Positions 8,943 to 17,956 are shown, counted from the first letter of the stretch. The stretch is DNA of 64,000 nucleotides from Leucobacter sp. L43 (GCF_016597785.1 NZ_JAENJG010000001.1:62001-126000); one strand, 5' to 3'. Notes: generated by a model from the letters alone, not told the origin. Translations and numbers: made by a program.

Positions 8943-10526
8943 GTGAGCCTGACCACCACGCGCGCCGCGTTCGACGCCGCGCGCGACTCCCATGCCGTCA
9001 TTCCCGTCTGCCGCGAGATCTTCGCCGATGCCGACACGCCGGTCGGCATCTATCGCAAGGTCGCTGCCTCCCGCCCCGGCACCTTCCTGCTGGAATCGGC
9101 GGAGCAGGGAGGGGTCTGGACGCGCTTCAGTTTCGTTGGAGCCGGAAGCTTCGGCGTGCTCGGGGAGCGCGAGGGAAGAGCGCACTGGGCGCAGGACCGG
9201 GCGTTCGACGTCTCTGCCGAGCGGCTGCTTCCCGGGGGAGTCGACGCGCTGGCGCCGGTCGAGGCGCTCAGCGCGCTCTATGAGCGCTGGCGGTCGCCGC
9301 AGGTCGCTGGCCTTCCTCCACTCGCGAGCGGGTTCGTCGGATACCTCGGTTGGGAGACCGTGCGACAGTTCGAGAAGCTCGAGCACGGGCCCTCCACGGG
9401 TTCCGGCTTGCCGACGCAGGGCCTCAGCTTCGTCTCCGAACTCGTCGTCATCGACCACCGCGAGGGCAGTGTCGTGCTGCTCGCGAATGTGCTCAACGAT
9501 GAGGCGCTCGGCGATCCAGCACCCCACGGCGCCGCCGGGTCGGCCGATGCCCAGTGGGCCGACGCGCAGGCCCGACTCGACGCCCTGCAGGCGGCGCTCG
9601 CGGCCCCCGAGCGCTCACCGCTGAACACCGTGGATCGCGAAGCGACCGCTGAGCCGACACGATTGACGAGCACGCCAGAGTACGTCGCTTCGGTCGAGGC
9701 GGCGAAGCGCTACATCGTCGACGGCGACATCTTCCAGGTGGTGCCGTCGCAGCGCTTCGACCAGACATGCACTGCGGACCCTCTCGATGTGTACCGAGTG
9801 CTCCGCCATCTCAACCCGAGCCCGTACCTGTACCTGCTGCAGCTCGAAGACGCAGCTGGCGAGCCGTTCTCGGTCGTCGGGTCGAGCCCGGAGGCGTTGG
9901 TCACGGTCCAGGAGGGCGGCCATGTGCTCACTCATCCGATCGCGGGCTCGCGCCCGCGCGGCGTCAGCATTGAGGAAGACCAGCAGTACGAGCGCGACCT
10001 CCTCGCCGATGAGAAGGAGCGCGCCGAGCACCTCATGCTCGTGGACCTGGCGCGCAACGATCTGCTGCGGGTGTGCGAACCGGGGTCGGTCGAGGTCACG
10101 GAATTCATGCGGATCGAGCGCTTCAGCCACATCATGCACATCGTCTCGAGCGTCGAGGGGCAGAAGCGGCCAGAGGCGAATCCGGTGGACGTCTTCCGCG
10201 CGACCTTCCCCGCTGGCACGCTGTCGGGGGCTCCCAAACCGCGCGCGCTGCAGATCATCGACGAACTCGAGCCGGTGCAGCGCGGCGTCTACGGCGGCGT
10301 CGTCGGATACTTCGGCCTCGGTGGGGCTGCCGATCTCGCCATCGCGATCCGCACGGCGACGATCAAGAACGGGATCGCGATGGTGCAGGCAGGTGCCGGC
10401 GTCGTCGCGGACTCGGTGCCGGAGACCGAGGACGCGGAGTGCCGAAGCAAGGCGGCTGCGCCGTTGCGCGCCGTCGCCATCGCGAACACGCTCCACGCAC
10501 TCGGGGAGGCCGCTGATGCGTCCTAA
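8943..10526 (+). CDS. trpE: Anthranilate synthase component I
   Basis: Makes anthranilate from chorismate with ammonia supplied by TrpG, the first step to tryptophan. The 527-residue protein has the N-terminal regulatory region with the tryptophan-sensing LLES motif (FLLESAE, near residue 48). The chorismate-binding domain follows from about residue 240, with GSSPEALV, HPIAGSRPRG, LMLVDLARND and the terminal GAGVVADSVPETEDAE. Feedback inhibition by tryptophan is therefore expected. A GTG start is placed directly behind a -10 box. TrpG and TrpD are not in the window. The stop overlaps the start of the next gene by 11 bases. Confidence 0.96.
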   Translation: MSLTTTRAAFDAARDSHAVIPVCREIFADADTPVGIYRKVAASRPGTFLLESAEQGGVWTRFSFVGAGSFGVLGEREGRAHWAQDRAFDVSAERLLPGGVDALAPVEALSALYERWRSPQVAGLPPLASGFVGYLGWETVRQFEKLEHGPSTGSGLPTQGLSFVSELVVIDHREGSVVLLANVLNDEALGDPAPHGAAGSADAQWADAQARLDALQAALAAPERSPLNTVDREATAEPTRLTSTPEYVASVEAAKRYIVDGDIFQVVPSQRFDQTCTADPLDVYRVLRHLNPSPYLYLLQLEDAAGEPFSVVGSSPEALVTVQEGGHVLTHPIAGSRPRGVSIEEDQQYERDLLADEKERAEHLMLVDLARNDLLRVCEPGSVEVTEFMRIERFSHIMHIVSSVEGQKRPEANPVDVFRATFPAGTLSGAPKPRALQIIDELEPVQRGVYGGVVGYFGLGGAADLAIAIRTATIKNGIAMVQAGAGVVADSVPETEDAECRSKAAAPLRAVAIANTLHALGEAADAS

Positions 10527-11118
10527 GCTCCTCACCATCTCCGCGATCGCCCTCGTGGGAGCGCTCGGACTGCTCGCCGGATCTCAGACCTGGGTCTCGT
10601 TCATGGTCGACGGGACGCACAGCGTCGAAACGGTCGCCGGCCACGAGGTCAACGCAGCGGTGTCCCCGATCTCGATCGCCATCGTCGCCGCGGCCCTCGC
10701 GCTGACGATCGCCGGCCCCGTCTTCCGCCGCGCCCTCGGCGTCCTGGTCGCGCTGCTCGGCGCCGGGCTGACGGCGCTCACGATCAGCGTGCTGGCTGCG
10801 CCGCTCACGGCGATCACGGGAACGATCACGTCGCTCACCGGGATCTCGGGTGAAGCGACCACGGATCTCGTCGTCTGGAGCCGCCTCTCGGCCTGGATCT
10901 GGGTGTGCGTCGTCGCTGGCGTGCTCGCCGCGATCCTCGGCCTGGTCGTCGCCGTCTTCAGCGGCACCTGGGCGGCAGGCGGGCGGAAGTACGACGCCGC
11001 CCCGCGGCCGGCCGATGTCTCCACGAACACGCCGGACCGCATCTCGGACTGGGACGCGCTCTCGGGCGGAGACGATCCCAGCGACGGCGAGGCCGACGAC
11101 GCGGGTCGGAAACGGTGA
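10516..11118 (+). CDS. Trp biosynthesis-associated membrane protein
   Basis: A 200-residue membrane protein of the family found inside actinobacterial trp clusters (the Trp_oprn_chp type, TIGR02234-like). Its role is unknown. There are about four hydrophobic segments: residues 5-25, around 55-75, around 78-98, and near 135-155. An extracytoplasmic loop after segment 1 contains QTWVSF, and the tail is hydrophilic and acidic (SGGDDPSDGEADD). The ATG at 10516 lies within the last codons of trpE, so its translation is probably coupled. I cut off the in-frame extension upstream because that region is trpE. Assignment rests on position and topology. Confidence 0.85.
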   Translation: MRPKLLTISAIALVGALGLLAGSQTWVSFMVDGTHSVETVAGHEVNAAVSPISIAIVAAALALTIAGPVFRRALGVLVALLGAGLTALTISVLAAPLTAITGTITSLTGISGEATTDLVVWSRLSAWIWVCVVAGVLAAILGLVVAVFSGTWAAGGRKYDAAPRPADVSTNTPDRISDWDALSGGDDPSDGEADDAGRKR

Positions 11119-11181
11119 CGTCGTGGGCGGCCGGCTCGCCGGGCGCTTGCGGCGGTGCCAGAACCCATCCCGGATTTCCGC

Positions 11182-11187
11182 TAGTCT
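11182..11187 (+). promoter_or_regulatory. Candidate internal -10 box in the trp cluster
   Basis: TAGTCT precedes the small membrane-protein gene by about 30 bases. It leaves room for a short leader with the ribosome-binding site AGAGGAGA. It could let the small gene and trpCBA be transcribed separately from trpE. Confidence 0.4.
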
Positions 11188-11218
11188 GGGAACGTCGAAA
11201 TCTGTTCAGAGGAGATTC

Positions 11219-11452
11219 ATGAGTACCCAGCACGGAGACCCCGGCCACGGTGATTCGCCGGCCGCATGGACAGCGGTCGTGGTGATGCTGATCGGCATCG
11301 CCGCCGGAACCGTCTTCTTCTTCCTTCATATGCCCGTACTCGTATGGGCGTGTGTCGGAGTCGTCGTCGTCGGTGCGCTGCTCGGGTGGATCCTCTCGAA
11401 GGCCGGATACGGCGTGAACGGCCCGAAGTTCACCCCTCCAGCACACGACTGA
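11219..11452 (+). CDS. Small two-helix membrane protein, DUF6704-like
   Basis: A 77-residue protein with a hydrophilic N-terminus (HGDPGHGDSPAAW) followed by two hydrophobic helices at about residues 17-38 and 43-62 and a short polar tail. Small HGxSPAAW-type proteins of this kind are known from actinobacterial trp loci, without known function. A strong ribosome-binding site (AGAGGAG) lies 6 bases before the ATG at 11219, which decides the start within a longer open frame. Only one base separates its stop from the trpC GTG. Confidence 0.8.
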   Translation: MSTQHGDPGHGDSPAAWTAVVVMLIGIAAGTVFFFLHMPVLVWACVGVVVVGALLGWILSKAGYGVNGPKFTPPAHD

Positions 11453-11453
11453 C

Positions 11454-12224
11454 GTGCTCGAAGATCTGCTCGCCGGCTCGCTCGAGGACGCGGCCTCGCG
11501 CCGCGAGCTCCGGTCGTACTCGGTAGTCGAATCCGATGCCCTCGCCGCTCGCCCGGCGCTCGACGCACTCGCTGCGCTCGCGCCCGCCGAGCACATGAAG
11601 GTGATCGCCGAGGTGAAGCGTGCCAGCCCATCGCGCGGCGATCTCGCCGAGATCCCGCTTCCACAGGACCTCGCGGCTCAGTACGAGGCCGGCGGTGCGA
11701 GCGCGGTGAGCGTGCTCACCGAAGAGCGGAAGTTCAAGGGATCCCTCGCCGACCTGGAAGCCGTGCGCAAAGCGATCAGCATTCCCGTGCTGCGCAAGGA
11801 CTTCATCGGAGATGAGTACCAGGTGCTCGAGGCCCGTGCTTCCGGAGCCGATCTCGTGCTCCTCATCGTCGCCGCGCTCCCGCAGGACCGCCTCGTCCGC
11901 CTCCACGATGTGATCCGCGAGCTCGGAATGACGCCGCTCGTCGAGGCGCACAGCGCTGAGGAGGTCGCGCGAGCCGTGGACCTCGGCGCTCAGCTCGTCG
12001 GAGTCAACGCGCGCGATCTGCGCACCTTCGAACTCGATCGCGACCTGTTCGGACGAGTCGCGGACCAGATTCCGGCCGGCGTGATCCGCGTGGCGGAATC
12101 GGCCGTGCTCAACGTCGCGGATGTGGAGCACTACCGCGAAGCGGGAGCCGACGCGGTGCTCGTCGGCGAGGCGCTCGTGACGAACGACCCCATCGCGACG
12201 CTGCAGACCTACGTGAGCGTCTGA
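11454..12224 (+). CDS. trpC: Indole-3-glycerol phosphate synthase
   Basis: Fourth step of tryptophan synthesis: ring closure of CdRP to indole-3-glycerol phosphate. The 256-residue TIM barrel shows the catalytic Glu-Lys motif [13 protein letters not shown] near residue 50, the catalytic Lys in [13 protein letters not shown] near residue 110, and [11 protein letters not shown] and AESAV further on. It is the monofunctional form without TrpF. It starts with GTG immediately after the small membrane-protein gene. Confidence 0.96.
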   Translation: MLEDLLAGSLEDAASRRELRSYSVVESDALAARPALDALAALAPAEHMKVIAEVKRASPSRGDLAEIPLPQDLAAQYEAGGASAVSVLTEERKFKGSLADLEAVRKAISIPVLRKDFIGDEYQVLEARASGADLVLLIVAALPQDRLVRLHDVIRELGMTPLVEAHSAEEVARAVDLGAQLVGVNARDLRTFELDRDLFGRVADQIPAGVIRVAESAVLNVADVEHYREAGADAVLVGEALVTNDPIATLQTYVSV

Positions 12225-12250
12225 AGCGTCTCAAGCTGAAAAGGACACCA

Positions 12251-13492
12251 GTGACCGAATCGACGACCGGCGTCACCAGCCTGCGCGACCAGCATGGTCC
12301 GTTCTTCGGAGAGTTCGGCGGGAGGTTCATGCCGGAATCGCTGATCGCGGCGATCGACGAGCTGACCGACGCGTACGCAGAGGCGCAGGCCGACCCCGCC
12401 TTCCGCTCTGAACTGGCGGAGTTGCTGCTCTCGTACGCCGGGCGCCCATCACCCATCACCGAGGTGCCGCGCTTCGCCGAGCACGCAGGTGGGGCACGCG
12501 TGTTCCTGAAGCGCGAAGACTTGAACCACACCGGCTCGCACAAGATCAACAATGTGCTCGGGCAGGCGCTGCTCACTCGACGGTTGGGCAAGACTCGCGT
12601 GATCGCCGAGACCGGAGCCGGCCAGCACGGCGTGGCCACCGCGACGGCTGCAGCGCTCTTCGGCCTCGAATGCACCGTGTACATGGGCGAAGTCGATACC
12701 GAGCGTCAGGCATTGAACGTCGCGCGGATGCGTCTGCTCGGCGCTGAAGTCGTTCCCGTCAGGACCGGTTCTCGCACGCTCAAGGATGCGATCAACGAGG
12801 CGTATCGCGATTGGGTCGCGAGCGTCGATCGCACCAACTACATCTTCGGGACCGCCGCTGGGCCGCATCCGTTCCCGGCGATGGTGCGCGACTTCCAGAA
12901 GATCATCTCCGAAGAAGCCCGTGCTCAGCTGCTCGAGCGCATCGGCCGTCTTCCCGATGCCGTCGTCGCGTGCGTCGGGGGCGGTTCCAATGCGATCGGC
13001 ATGTTCGACGCGTTCCTCGACGACGCCGATGTGCGCCTCTACGGCGTGGAAGCCGCAGGCGACGGCGTCGACACCGACCAGCACGCGGCGTCGATCGAGC
13101 GCGGGCGCCCCGGCGTGCTGCACGGAGCGAGGACGTACGTGCTGCAGGACGACGACGGGCAGACCATCGAATCTCATTCGATCTCCGCCGGCCTCGACTA
13201 TCCGGGCGTCGGGCCGGAGCACGCGTGGCTCGCCGACATCGGGCGCGCGGAGTACATCCCCGCCACCGACGACGAGGCGATGCAGGCGCTTCGGCTGCTG
13301 AGCCGGACCGAGGGCATCATTCCCGCTATCGAATCGGCGCACGCCCTTGCGGGGGCGCAGCGGATCGGCACCGATCTGGGGCCGGACGGCGTCGTGCTCG
13401 TGAGCCTGTCGGGCCGCGGCGACAAAGACATGGCGACCGCAGGCCGCTACTTCGGGCTGCTCCCGGAAGACGGATCGGAGATCGACGGATGA
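12251..13492 (+). CDS. trpB: Tryptophan synthase beta subunit
   Basis: Condenses indole with serine using PLP. The 413-residue product starts after a good ribosome-binding site (AAAGGAC) with GTG. It carries [10 protein letters not shown] near the start, the PLP lysine in HTGSHKINN near residue 98, the phosphate-binding loop GGGSNAIG near residue 241 and SGRGDKD near the end. It is the canonical TrpB1 type and should form the alpha2-beta2 complex with TrpA, whose ATG overlaps the trpB stop (ATGA). Confidence 0.97.
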   Translation: MTESTTGVTSLRDQHGPFFGEFGGRFMPESLIAAIDELTDAYAEAQADPAFRSELAELLLSYAGRPSPITEVPRFAEHAGGARVFLKREDLNHTGSHKINNVLGQALLTRRLGKTRVIAETGAGQHGVATATAAALFGLECTVYMGEVDTERQALNVARMRLLGAEVVPVRTGSRTLKDAINEAYRDWVASVDRTNYIFGTAAGPHPFPAMVRDFQKIISEEARAQLLERIGRLPDAVVACVGGGSNAIGMFDAFLDDADVRLYGVEAAGDGVDTDQHAASIERGRPGVLHGARTYVLQDDDGQTIESHSISAGLDYPGVGPEHAWLADIGRAEYIPATDDEAMQALRLLSRTEGIIPAIESAHALAGAQRIGTDLGPDGVVLVSLSGRGDKDMATAGRYFGLLPEDGSEIDG

Positions 13493-14283
13493 CCGAGCAC
13501 GGATCCAGCGTCGCGAAAGCGATCCTCGCTGCGAACCAGGAGCGCCGGGGAGCGCTCGTGGGGTACCTGCCAGTGGGCTTCCCCGACCTGGACACCAGTG
13601 TGGAAGCCGCGATCGCGATGGCACGAAGCGGAGCCGACGTGTTGGAGTTCGGCGTGCCGTACTCCGACCCCGTCATGGACGGCGCGGTGATCCAGGAGGC
13701 CACGCAGACGGCTCTCGCGGCGGGCTTCCGTCTCGCCGACGTCTTCGAGGCAGTGCGTCGCGTGCGGGATGCCGTAGACGTGCCGGTACTCGTGATGACG
13801 TACTGGAACCCCGTGATGCAGTACGGGGTGGACGCGTTCGCTCGCGACCTCGCGGCTGCTGGCGGCGCCGGGCTGATCACACCAGACATCACGCCGGACT
13901 CCGCAGACGATTGGATAGCGGCGAGCGAGGCTCATGGACTCGATCGCGTGTTCCTCGCAGCTCCGAGTTCGACGGATGCGCGGCTCGCGCTCGTGAGTCG
14001 CGCGAGTACCGGGTTCGTCTACACGGTCTCGACGATGGGGATCACGGGCGAACGCGCCGAGCTCGACGCGGCAGCCCGGGGGCTCACGGCGCGGCTCCGC
14101 GAGCAGGGCGCAGCGCTCGCCTGCGTCGGCATCGGAATCTCGACGGCTGAGCAGGTCGCCGGTGCGCTCGAATACGCGGACGGTGCCATCGTCGGCACCG
14201 CATTCGTGCGTGCGCTACGCGACGGCGGCGTGCCGCAGCTCGCCGAAACCGTCGCGGGCATCGCCCGAGGCACCGCGCGCTAA
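13489..14283 (+). CDS. trpA: Tryptophan synthase alpha subunit
   Basis: Cleaves indole-3-glycerol phosphate to indole and glyceraldehyde 3-phosphate and channels indole to TrpB. The 264-residue TIM barrel has the catalytic Glu and Asp in [14 protein letters not shown] (residues 53-66), the loop-6 region STMGITG and the phosphate-binding GIGIST. The ATG at 13489 overlaps the trpB stop; an open frame reaching further upstream is only trpB in another frame. The stop codon overlaps a -10-like sequence for lgt. Confidence 0.96.
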   Translation: MTEHGSSVAKAILAANQERRGALVGYLPVGFPDLDTSVEAAIAMARSGADVLEFGVPYSDPVMDGAVIQEATQTALAAGFRLADVFEAVRRVRDAVDVPVLVMTYWNPVMQYGVDAFARDLAAAGGAGLITPDITPDSADDWIAASEAHGLDRVFLAAPSSTDARLALVSRASTGFVYTVSTMGITGERAELDAAARGLTARLREQGAALACVGIGISTAEQVAGALEYADGAIVGTAFVRALRDGGVPQLAETVAGIARGTAR

Positions 14284-14286
14284 GAT
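14281..14286 (+). promoter_or_regulatory. Candidate -10 box for lgt
   Basis: TAAGAT begins on the trpA stop codon. Transcription would start near 14293, leaving a leader of about 70 bases with the ribosome-binding site AGAGGAG before lgt. Confidence 0.4.
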
Positions 14287-14366
14287 TGACCCGTCCGCCG
14301 CGCGGCACGATCGCGCGGCATCCACCCGAGTCCTGCGGCGCGAGGCCGCCGGCGAAAGAGGAGTGA

Positions 14367-15368
14367 ATGATTCTCCCGTTGAGCATTCCGAGCCCCGAGC
14401 TGCAGTACCTGCAGCTCGGTCCGTTCCGGATCTACTTCTACGCGCTCTGCATCATCGTCGGCATCATCATCGCCGGCATCTGGACGGCGCGACGGCTGGG
14501 ACAGCGCGGTGGCGAGCGGGGAGCGGTCTTCGACTTCCTCGTGTGGTCGCTCGTGCTCGGGATCCTGGGAGCCCGGCTCTACCACGTCGTCACGCACTGG
14601 GGAGACTACTTCGGCGAGGGCAAGAACCCGCTTGAGATCTTCGCATTCTGGAACGGCGGCATCGCGATCTTCGGAGCGCTCATCGGGGGAGCGATCGGCG
14701 TGCTCATCGCGTCGCGGATCACCGGCATCCGGTTCTGGTCCTTCGCGGACGCGCTCGTGCCCGGACTGCTGATCGCGCAGGCGGTCGGTCGTCTCGGCAA
14801 CTGGTTCAACCATGAGCTCTTCGGCGGTCCCACGACGCTCCCGTGGGGGCTCGAGATCGAGTCGACGAACGCGGCATTCCCCATCGGACTGCCCGAGGGC
14901 ACCCTCTTCCACCCGACCTTCCTCTACGAGGCGCTGTGGAACATCCTCGGAATCGTCGTGCTGCTCGCCATCGAGCGGAAGTGGCGTCCGCGGTGGGGCA
15001 CCTTCTTCGCCCTCTACCTCATCTGGTACGGCGTCGGCCGCGCGTTCACCGAGTCGCTGCGCGTCGATCCCAGCCTGCTCTTCCTCGGCGTGCGCACCAA
15101 CGTGCTCGCTGCGATCCTGGCGATCGTGGTCGGCATCGCGCTGTTCATTCTGCGCCGTCATCGCCACGTCGGGCTCGAGAACACCGTGTACCTGCCCGGC
15201 CGACGCCATCCGGGAGACACCGTGCTCGCCGATACCGCCGACACGAACGAGTACTACCACGTGATCGATCGCGGCGACGGTACGTCAGTCTCGGCATCCG
15301 AGACGGAAGCGCTGCCCGATGCGTCGCTCGAGCCCGCGAGCGGCGTCGAGCCCAGCAAGACCCACTAA
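14367..15368 (+). CDS. lgt: Prolipoprotein diacylglyceryl transferase
   Basis: Membrane enzyme that adds diacylglycerol from phosphatidylglycerol to the lipobox cysteine of prelipoproteins. The 333-residue protein has about seven membrane segments and the Lgt signature GRLGNWFNHELFG near residue 140, with the essential Arg and Asn. Other hallmarks are LGARLYHVV and YLIWYGVGRAFTESLR. The C-terminal 60 residues are a hydrophilic tail rich in acidic residues, as in other actinobacterial Lgt proteins. Substrates in this window include the metal-binding and FKBP-like lipoproteins; the partner Lnt is encoded at 61559. Confidence 0.96.
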   Translation: MILPLSIPSPELQYLQLGPFRIYFYALCIIVGIIIAGIWTARRLGQRGGERGAVFDFLVWSLVLGILGARLYHVVTHWGDYFGEGKNPLEIFAFWNGGIAIFGALIGGAIGVLIASRITGIRFWSFADALVPGLLIAQAVGRLGNWFNHELFGGPTTLPWGLEIESTNAAFPIGLPEGTLFHPTFLYEALWNILGIVVLLAIERKWRPRWGTFFALYLIWYGVGRAFTESLRVDPSLLFLGVRTNVLAAILAIVVGIALFILRRHRHVGLENTVYLPGRRHPGDTVLADTADTNEYYHVIDRGDGTSVSASETEALPDASLEPASGVEPSKTH

Positions 15369-15384
15369 CGAAGGAGCACGCTGC

Positions 15385-16860
15385 ATGCGTCACGCCAAGA
15401 TCGTCGCCACTTGGGGACCCGCTGTTTCCAGCTACGACCACACGCTCGCGCTGATCCAGGCCGGCGTGAACGTCGCGCGGCTCAACATGTCCCACGGCAC
15501 CTACAACGTGCATGAGGGCATCTACAGGAATATTCGTCGCGCCGAGGCCGAGGTCGGTCGCCCGATCGCGGTGCTCGCGGATCTGCAGGGTCCGAAGATT
15601 CGTCTTGGCGTGTTCGAGGACGGCCCGTATGCGCTCGCTGTCGGCGACGAATTCGCGATCACGACTCGCGATGTGGTCGGGAATCGCACCATCGGCGGAA
15701 CCACGCACAAGGGACTGCCGGGTGACGTCAGCGCCGGTGATCCGTTGCTGATCGATGACGGCAAGGTCACCCTTCGCGCCGTGCGCGTGACCGAGGACAC
15801 GGTGCACACCGTGGTCGAGGTGCCCGGTTCGATCTCCAACAACAAGGGGATCAACCTCCCCGGCGTTGCCGTGAACGTTCCCGCGCTTTCCGACAAGGAC
15901 GAGGAAGATCTGCGATGGGCGCTCGCGCTCGGCGTCGACTACATCGCACTCTCCTTCGTGCGCGACGCCGCCGACATCACCCGCGTGCACGAGATCATGG
16001 ATGAGGTCGGAGTGCGTCTGCCGGTGATCGCGAAGATCGAGAAGCCGCAGGCAGTCGAGCACCTCGAAGGCATCGTCGCTGCGTTCGACGGGATCATGGT
16101 CGCCCGCGGTGATCTCGGCGTCGAACTGCCGCTCGAGCGCGTGCCGCTGGTGCAGGCAGAGGCGGTGACGATCGCGCGTCGGAATGCGAAGCCGGTGATC
16201 GTGGCGACCCAGGTGCTGGAGTCGATGATCGAGAACCCGCGCCCCACGCGCGCGGAGGCCTCTGACTGCGCGAACGCCGTGCTGGATGGCGCCGACGCCG
16301 TCATGCTCTCCGGAGAGACGAGCGTGGGCGCCTACCCGATCGAAGCGGTGGCCACGATGGCGAAGATCATCGAGGCGACTGAGGATCACGCGCTCGACCG
16401 CATCGAGCCCCTCGGGGCGGCTCCCCGTACGCAGGGAGGCGTGCTGACGCTCGCAGCTTCTGACGTGGCCGACTTCGTCGGCGCGCGTTACATCTGCGTC
16501 TTCACGGAGTCGGGCGACACCGTGCGACGGATGTCGCGCCTGCGACGGCCGATGCCGATCATCGGGTTCACTCCAGATCCCGACACTCGTCGACGCATGG
16601 AACTGACGTGGGGCGCACGCAGCTACGAGGTGCCGCGCGTCGACAGCACGGACGAGATGTTCGTGCAGGTGGACAAAGTGCTGCTCGAGCACTCGCGCAT
16701 CGAGGTCGGGGAGAAGGTCGTCATCATCGCCGGGTCGCCTCCCGGAGTCGTGGGAACGACGAATACGCTGCGGATCCATCGCATCGGTGAGGCCACCGGT
16801 CTGCTGCCCGAGGCCGGTCCGCGTAAGTTCACGAAGACCGCGGAGGACCCGCAGGCCTGA
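15385..16860 (+). CDS. pyk: Pyruvate kinase
   Basis: Converts phosphoenolpyruvate and ADP to pyruvate and ATP. The product starts MRHAKIVATWGPA, the family start, after the ribosome-binding site GAAGGAG; this decides ATG 15385 over the earlier in-frame ATG at 15319. At 491 residues it is complete: (beta/alpha)8 domain with the B-domain insertion (about residues 70-165), the catalytic IAKIEKPQAVEHL near residue 210 and MVARGDLGVELP, then the C-terminal allosteric domain. A GC-rich hairpin follows the stop. Confidence 0.97.
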   Translation: MRHAKIVATWGPAVSSYDHTLALIQAGVNVARLNMSHGTYNVHEGIYRNIRRAEAEVGRPIAVLADLQGPKIRLGVFEDGPYALAVGDEFAITTRDVVGNRTIGGTTHKGLPGDVSAGDPLLIDDGKVTLRAVRVTEDTVHTVVEVPGSISNNKGINLPGVAVNVPALSDKDEEDLRWALALGVDYIALSFVRDAADITRVHEIMDEVGVRLPVIAKIEKPQAVEHLEGIVAAFDGIMVARGDLGVELPLERVPLVQAEAVTIARRNAKPVIVATQVLESMIENPRPTRAEASDCANAVLDGADAVMLSGETSVGAYPIEAVATMAKIIEATEDHALDRIEPLGAAPRTQGGVLTLAASDVADFVGARYICVFTESGDTVRRMSRLRRPMPIIGFTPDPDTRRRMELTWGARSYEVPRVDSTDEMFVQVDKVLLEHSRIEVGEKVVIIAGSPPGVVGTTNTLRIHRIGEATGLLPEAGPRKFTKTAEDPQA

Positions 16861-16872
16861 TCCTCGGGCTGT

Positions 16873-16900
16873 GGCGGCGACGCGCCCGTGGGTCGCCGCC
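16873..16900 (+). terminator. Hairpin after pyk
   Basis: GGCGGCGAC (16873-16881) pairs with GTCGCCGCC (16892-16900) over a 10-base loop, 12 bases beyond the pyk stop. There is no T tract, so it is a probable rather than certain terminator. Confidence 0.6.
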
Positions 16901-16927
16901 CGACGTGAGACACGGCTCCCCATGCGA

Positions 16928-16933
16928 TAAGCT
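16928..16933 (+). promoter_or_regulatory. -10 box of tRNA-Leu(CAA)
   Basis: TAAGCT ends 10 bases before the mature 5' end of the tRNA, which leaves only a short 5' leader for RNase P. Confidence 0.55.
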
Positions 16934-16943
16934 TGGGGAGTTC

Positions 16944-17025
16944 GCCGAATTGGTGGAATTGGCAGACACGGCGCACTCAAAATGCGTTGCCGAAAGGCGT
17001 GCGGGTTCAAGTCCCGCATTCGGCA
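16944..17025 (+). tRNA. tRNA-Leu(CAA)
   Basis: Acceptor arms GCCGAAT (16944-16950) and ATTCGGC (17018-17024) pair fully, with discriminator A at 17025 and no encoded CCA. The anticodon loop CTCAAAA gives anticodon CAA. A long variable arm (TGCCGAAAGGCG) marks it as a type II tRNA, and GGTTCAAGTCC forms the T arm. Reads UUG codons. Confidence 0.95.
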
Positions 17026-17033
17026 CGAACGAC

Positions 17034-17076
17034 ACACCCCCGGCTTCGCGCGATACTTCGCGGAAGCCGGGGGTGT
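17034..17076. terminator. Bidirectional terminator after tRNA-Leu(CAA)
   Basis: ACACCCCCGGCTTC (17034-17047) pairs with GAAGCCGGGGGTGT (17063-17076), extended inward by three more pairs. It lies just behind the tRNA and also downstream of the oppositely oriented gene ending at 17168. Confidence 0.75.
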
Positions 17077-17167
17077 CGTGGTTCAGGAGGCGCGGAGCGC
17101 TCCCGGCGTTCGGACATCGAGGGGCGACCAGGCGGAAGCCGCCAGCGTGATCGCGATGACGCCGCAG

Positions 17168-17521
17168 TCAGTTTCCCGGGCGAAGGTTGCCCGGATACCT
17201 GCTGCCGGTGGCCTCCGCCGCCGCGAGTTCCCCATCTTCTCCGGTGACGATGAGGCCGGTCGTGGAGCTTGCCGATTCTCCGAGGCGCAGAAGCCACTTC
17301 TTGTTGATCTCAGGCACTCGACTGCCGACGAACTTGAAGGTGAGCGTCGTCTCCGGAGACAGCCAGATGGCAGTGCGCCCATCGCCGGTGCTCAGGCTGT
17401 CTTTCCACGACATGAGAAACGACTCTTCTCGCATGAGCTTCTGGACGATGATGATCTGGAGGTGGGTGAGCAGTCGATCGTCGAAGTGCGTGGTCAGACC
17501 GTCGTACCGGATGGATCCCAT
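17168..17521 (-). CDS. DUF7882-type small protein
   Basis: A 117-residue protein of a family common in Microbacteriaceae (DUF7882), of unknown function. Members have sometimes been labelled 'ATP-dependent DNA ligase' without support. It begins MGSIRYDG and includes THFDDRLLTHLQIIIVQKLMREESFLMSW, the conserved core, followed by a beta-rich stretch (TAIWLSPETTLTFKF). The start is chosen at 17521 because a ribosome-binding site (GAAAGGAC) lies 6 bases upstream; the frame opens earlier at 17572. It has no membrane segment or signal peptide. It stands alone beside a tRNA gene. Confidence 0.7.
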   Translation of the reverse strand: MGSIRYDGLTTHFDDRLLTHLQIIIVQKLMREESFLMSWKDSLSTGDGRTAIWLSPETTLTFKFVGSRVPEINKKWLLRLGESASSTTGLIVTGEDGELAAAEATGSRYPGNLRPGN

Positions 17522-17668
17522 GATGTGGTCCTTTCGTTCGCAACCGTCTTTGGTCGCTGGAGCTACTCTCAAGCATCGCAGCTCATCGGACGCAGAGCGA
17601 CCTATTCAGGTGATTGCTCCTGGGGGCGGGCTCGCCGCCCTTGCACGGAGCGGGTGTGCGCTGCGCCG

Positions 17669-17674
17669 TAGGGT
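17669..17674 (+). promoter_or_regulatory. Candidate -10 box for the small acidic protein gene
   Basis: TAGGGT lies 87 bases before the ATG at 17762. The leader between them contains a short GGGGCTAGCCCC-like inverted repeat region near 17690-17704. The rest of 17522-17761 shows nothing recognisable. Confidence 0.3.
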
Positions 17675-17761
17675 ACGGGTGCGCCGGGGATGAGGGCTAG
17701 CCCCTGGTGGCAGAGCCCTGCTCCGCGCAGACTGGGTCCCCAACCACCTGAGGAGGACACC

Positions 17762-17929
17762 ATGTCGATGAACAACACCAGCGCGCATCCCGACGGCGAA
17801 GAGGGGCGTGCACCGATCTCGCAGCCGAGCGGAGAGGATGATCTCCTGGTGCAGCACGGGCACCCTGAGGCGCCTGAGTTCGGGGAGGACGACACGGAAG
17901 AACCGGAGCCTGTCGCGAATCTCGAGTAG
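17762..17929 (+). CDS. Small acidic protein, unknown function
   Basis: A 55-residue, strongly acidic, Gly/Pro/Glu-rich product with no cysteine and no membrane segment, probably disordered. A strong ribosome-binding site (GAGGAGGAC) precedes the ATG, which is the main reason to accept it. Overlapping open frames on the minus strand (17602-18237) have poorer context. It ends 39 bases before pdtaR. I do not recognise the family. Confidence 0.55.
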   Translation: MSMNNTSAHPDGEEGRAPISQPSGEDDLLVQHGHPEAPEFGEDDTEEPEPVANLE

Positions 17930-17956
17930 GGTCGGAAATCCACAGCGAGAATGACG

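Noticed and set aside
9787-10515. Long N-terminal extension of the Trp-associated membrane protein
   Set aside because: This stretch is trpE in another frame. The Ser/Arg-rich translation shows no membrane segments until the ATG at 10516.
15145-17037. A 630-residue open frame on the minus strand opposite lgt and pyk
   Set aside because: It lies antisense to well-recognised genes and across a tRNA. Its product is Arg/His/Asp-rich in the way GC-rich shadow frames are.
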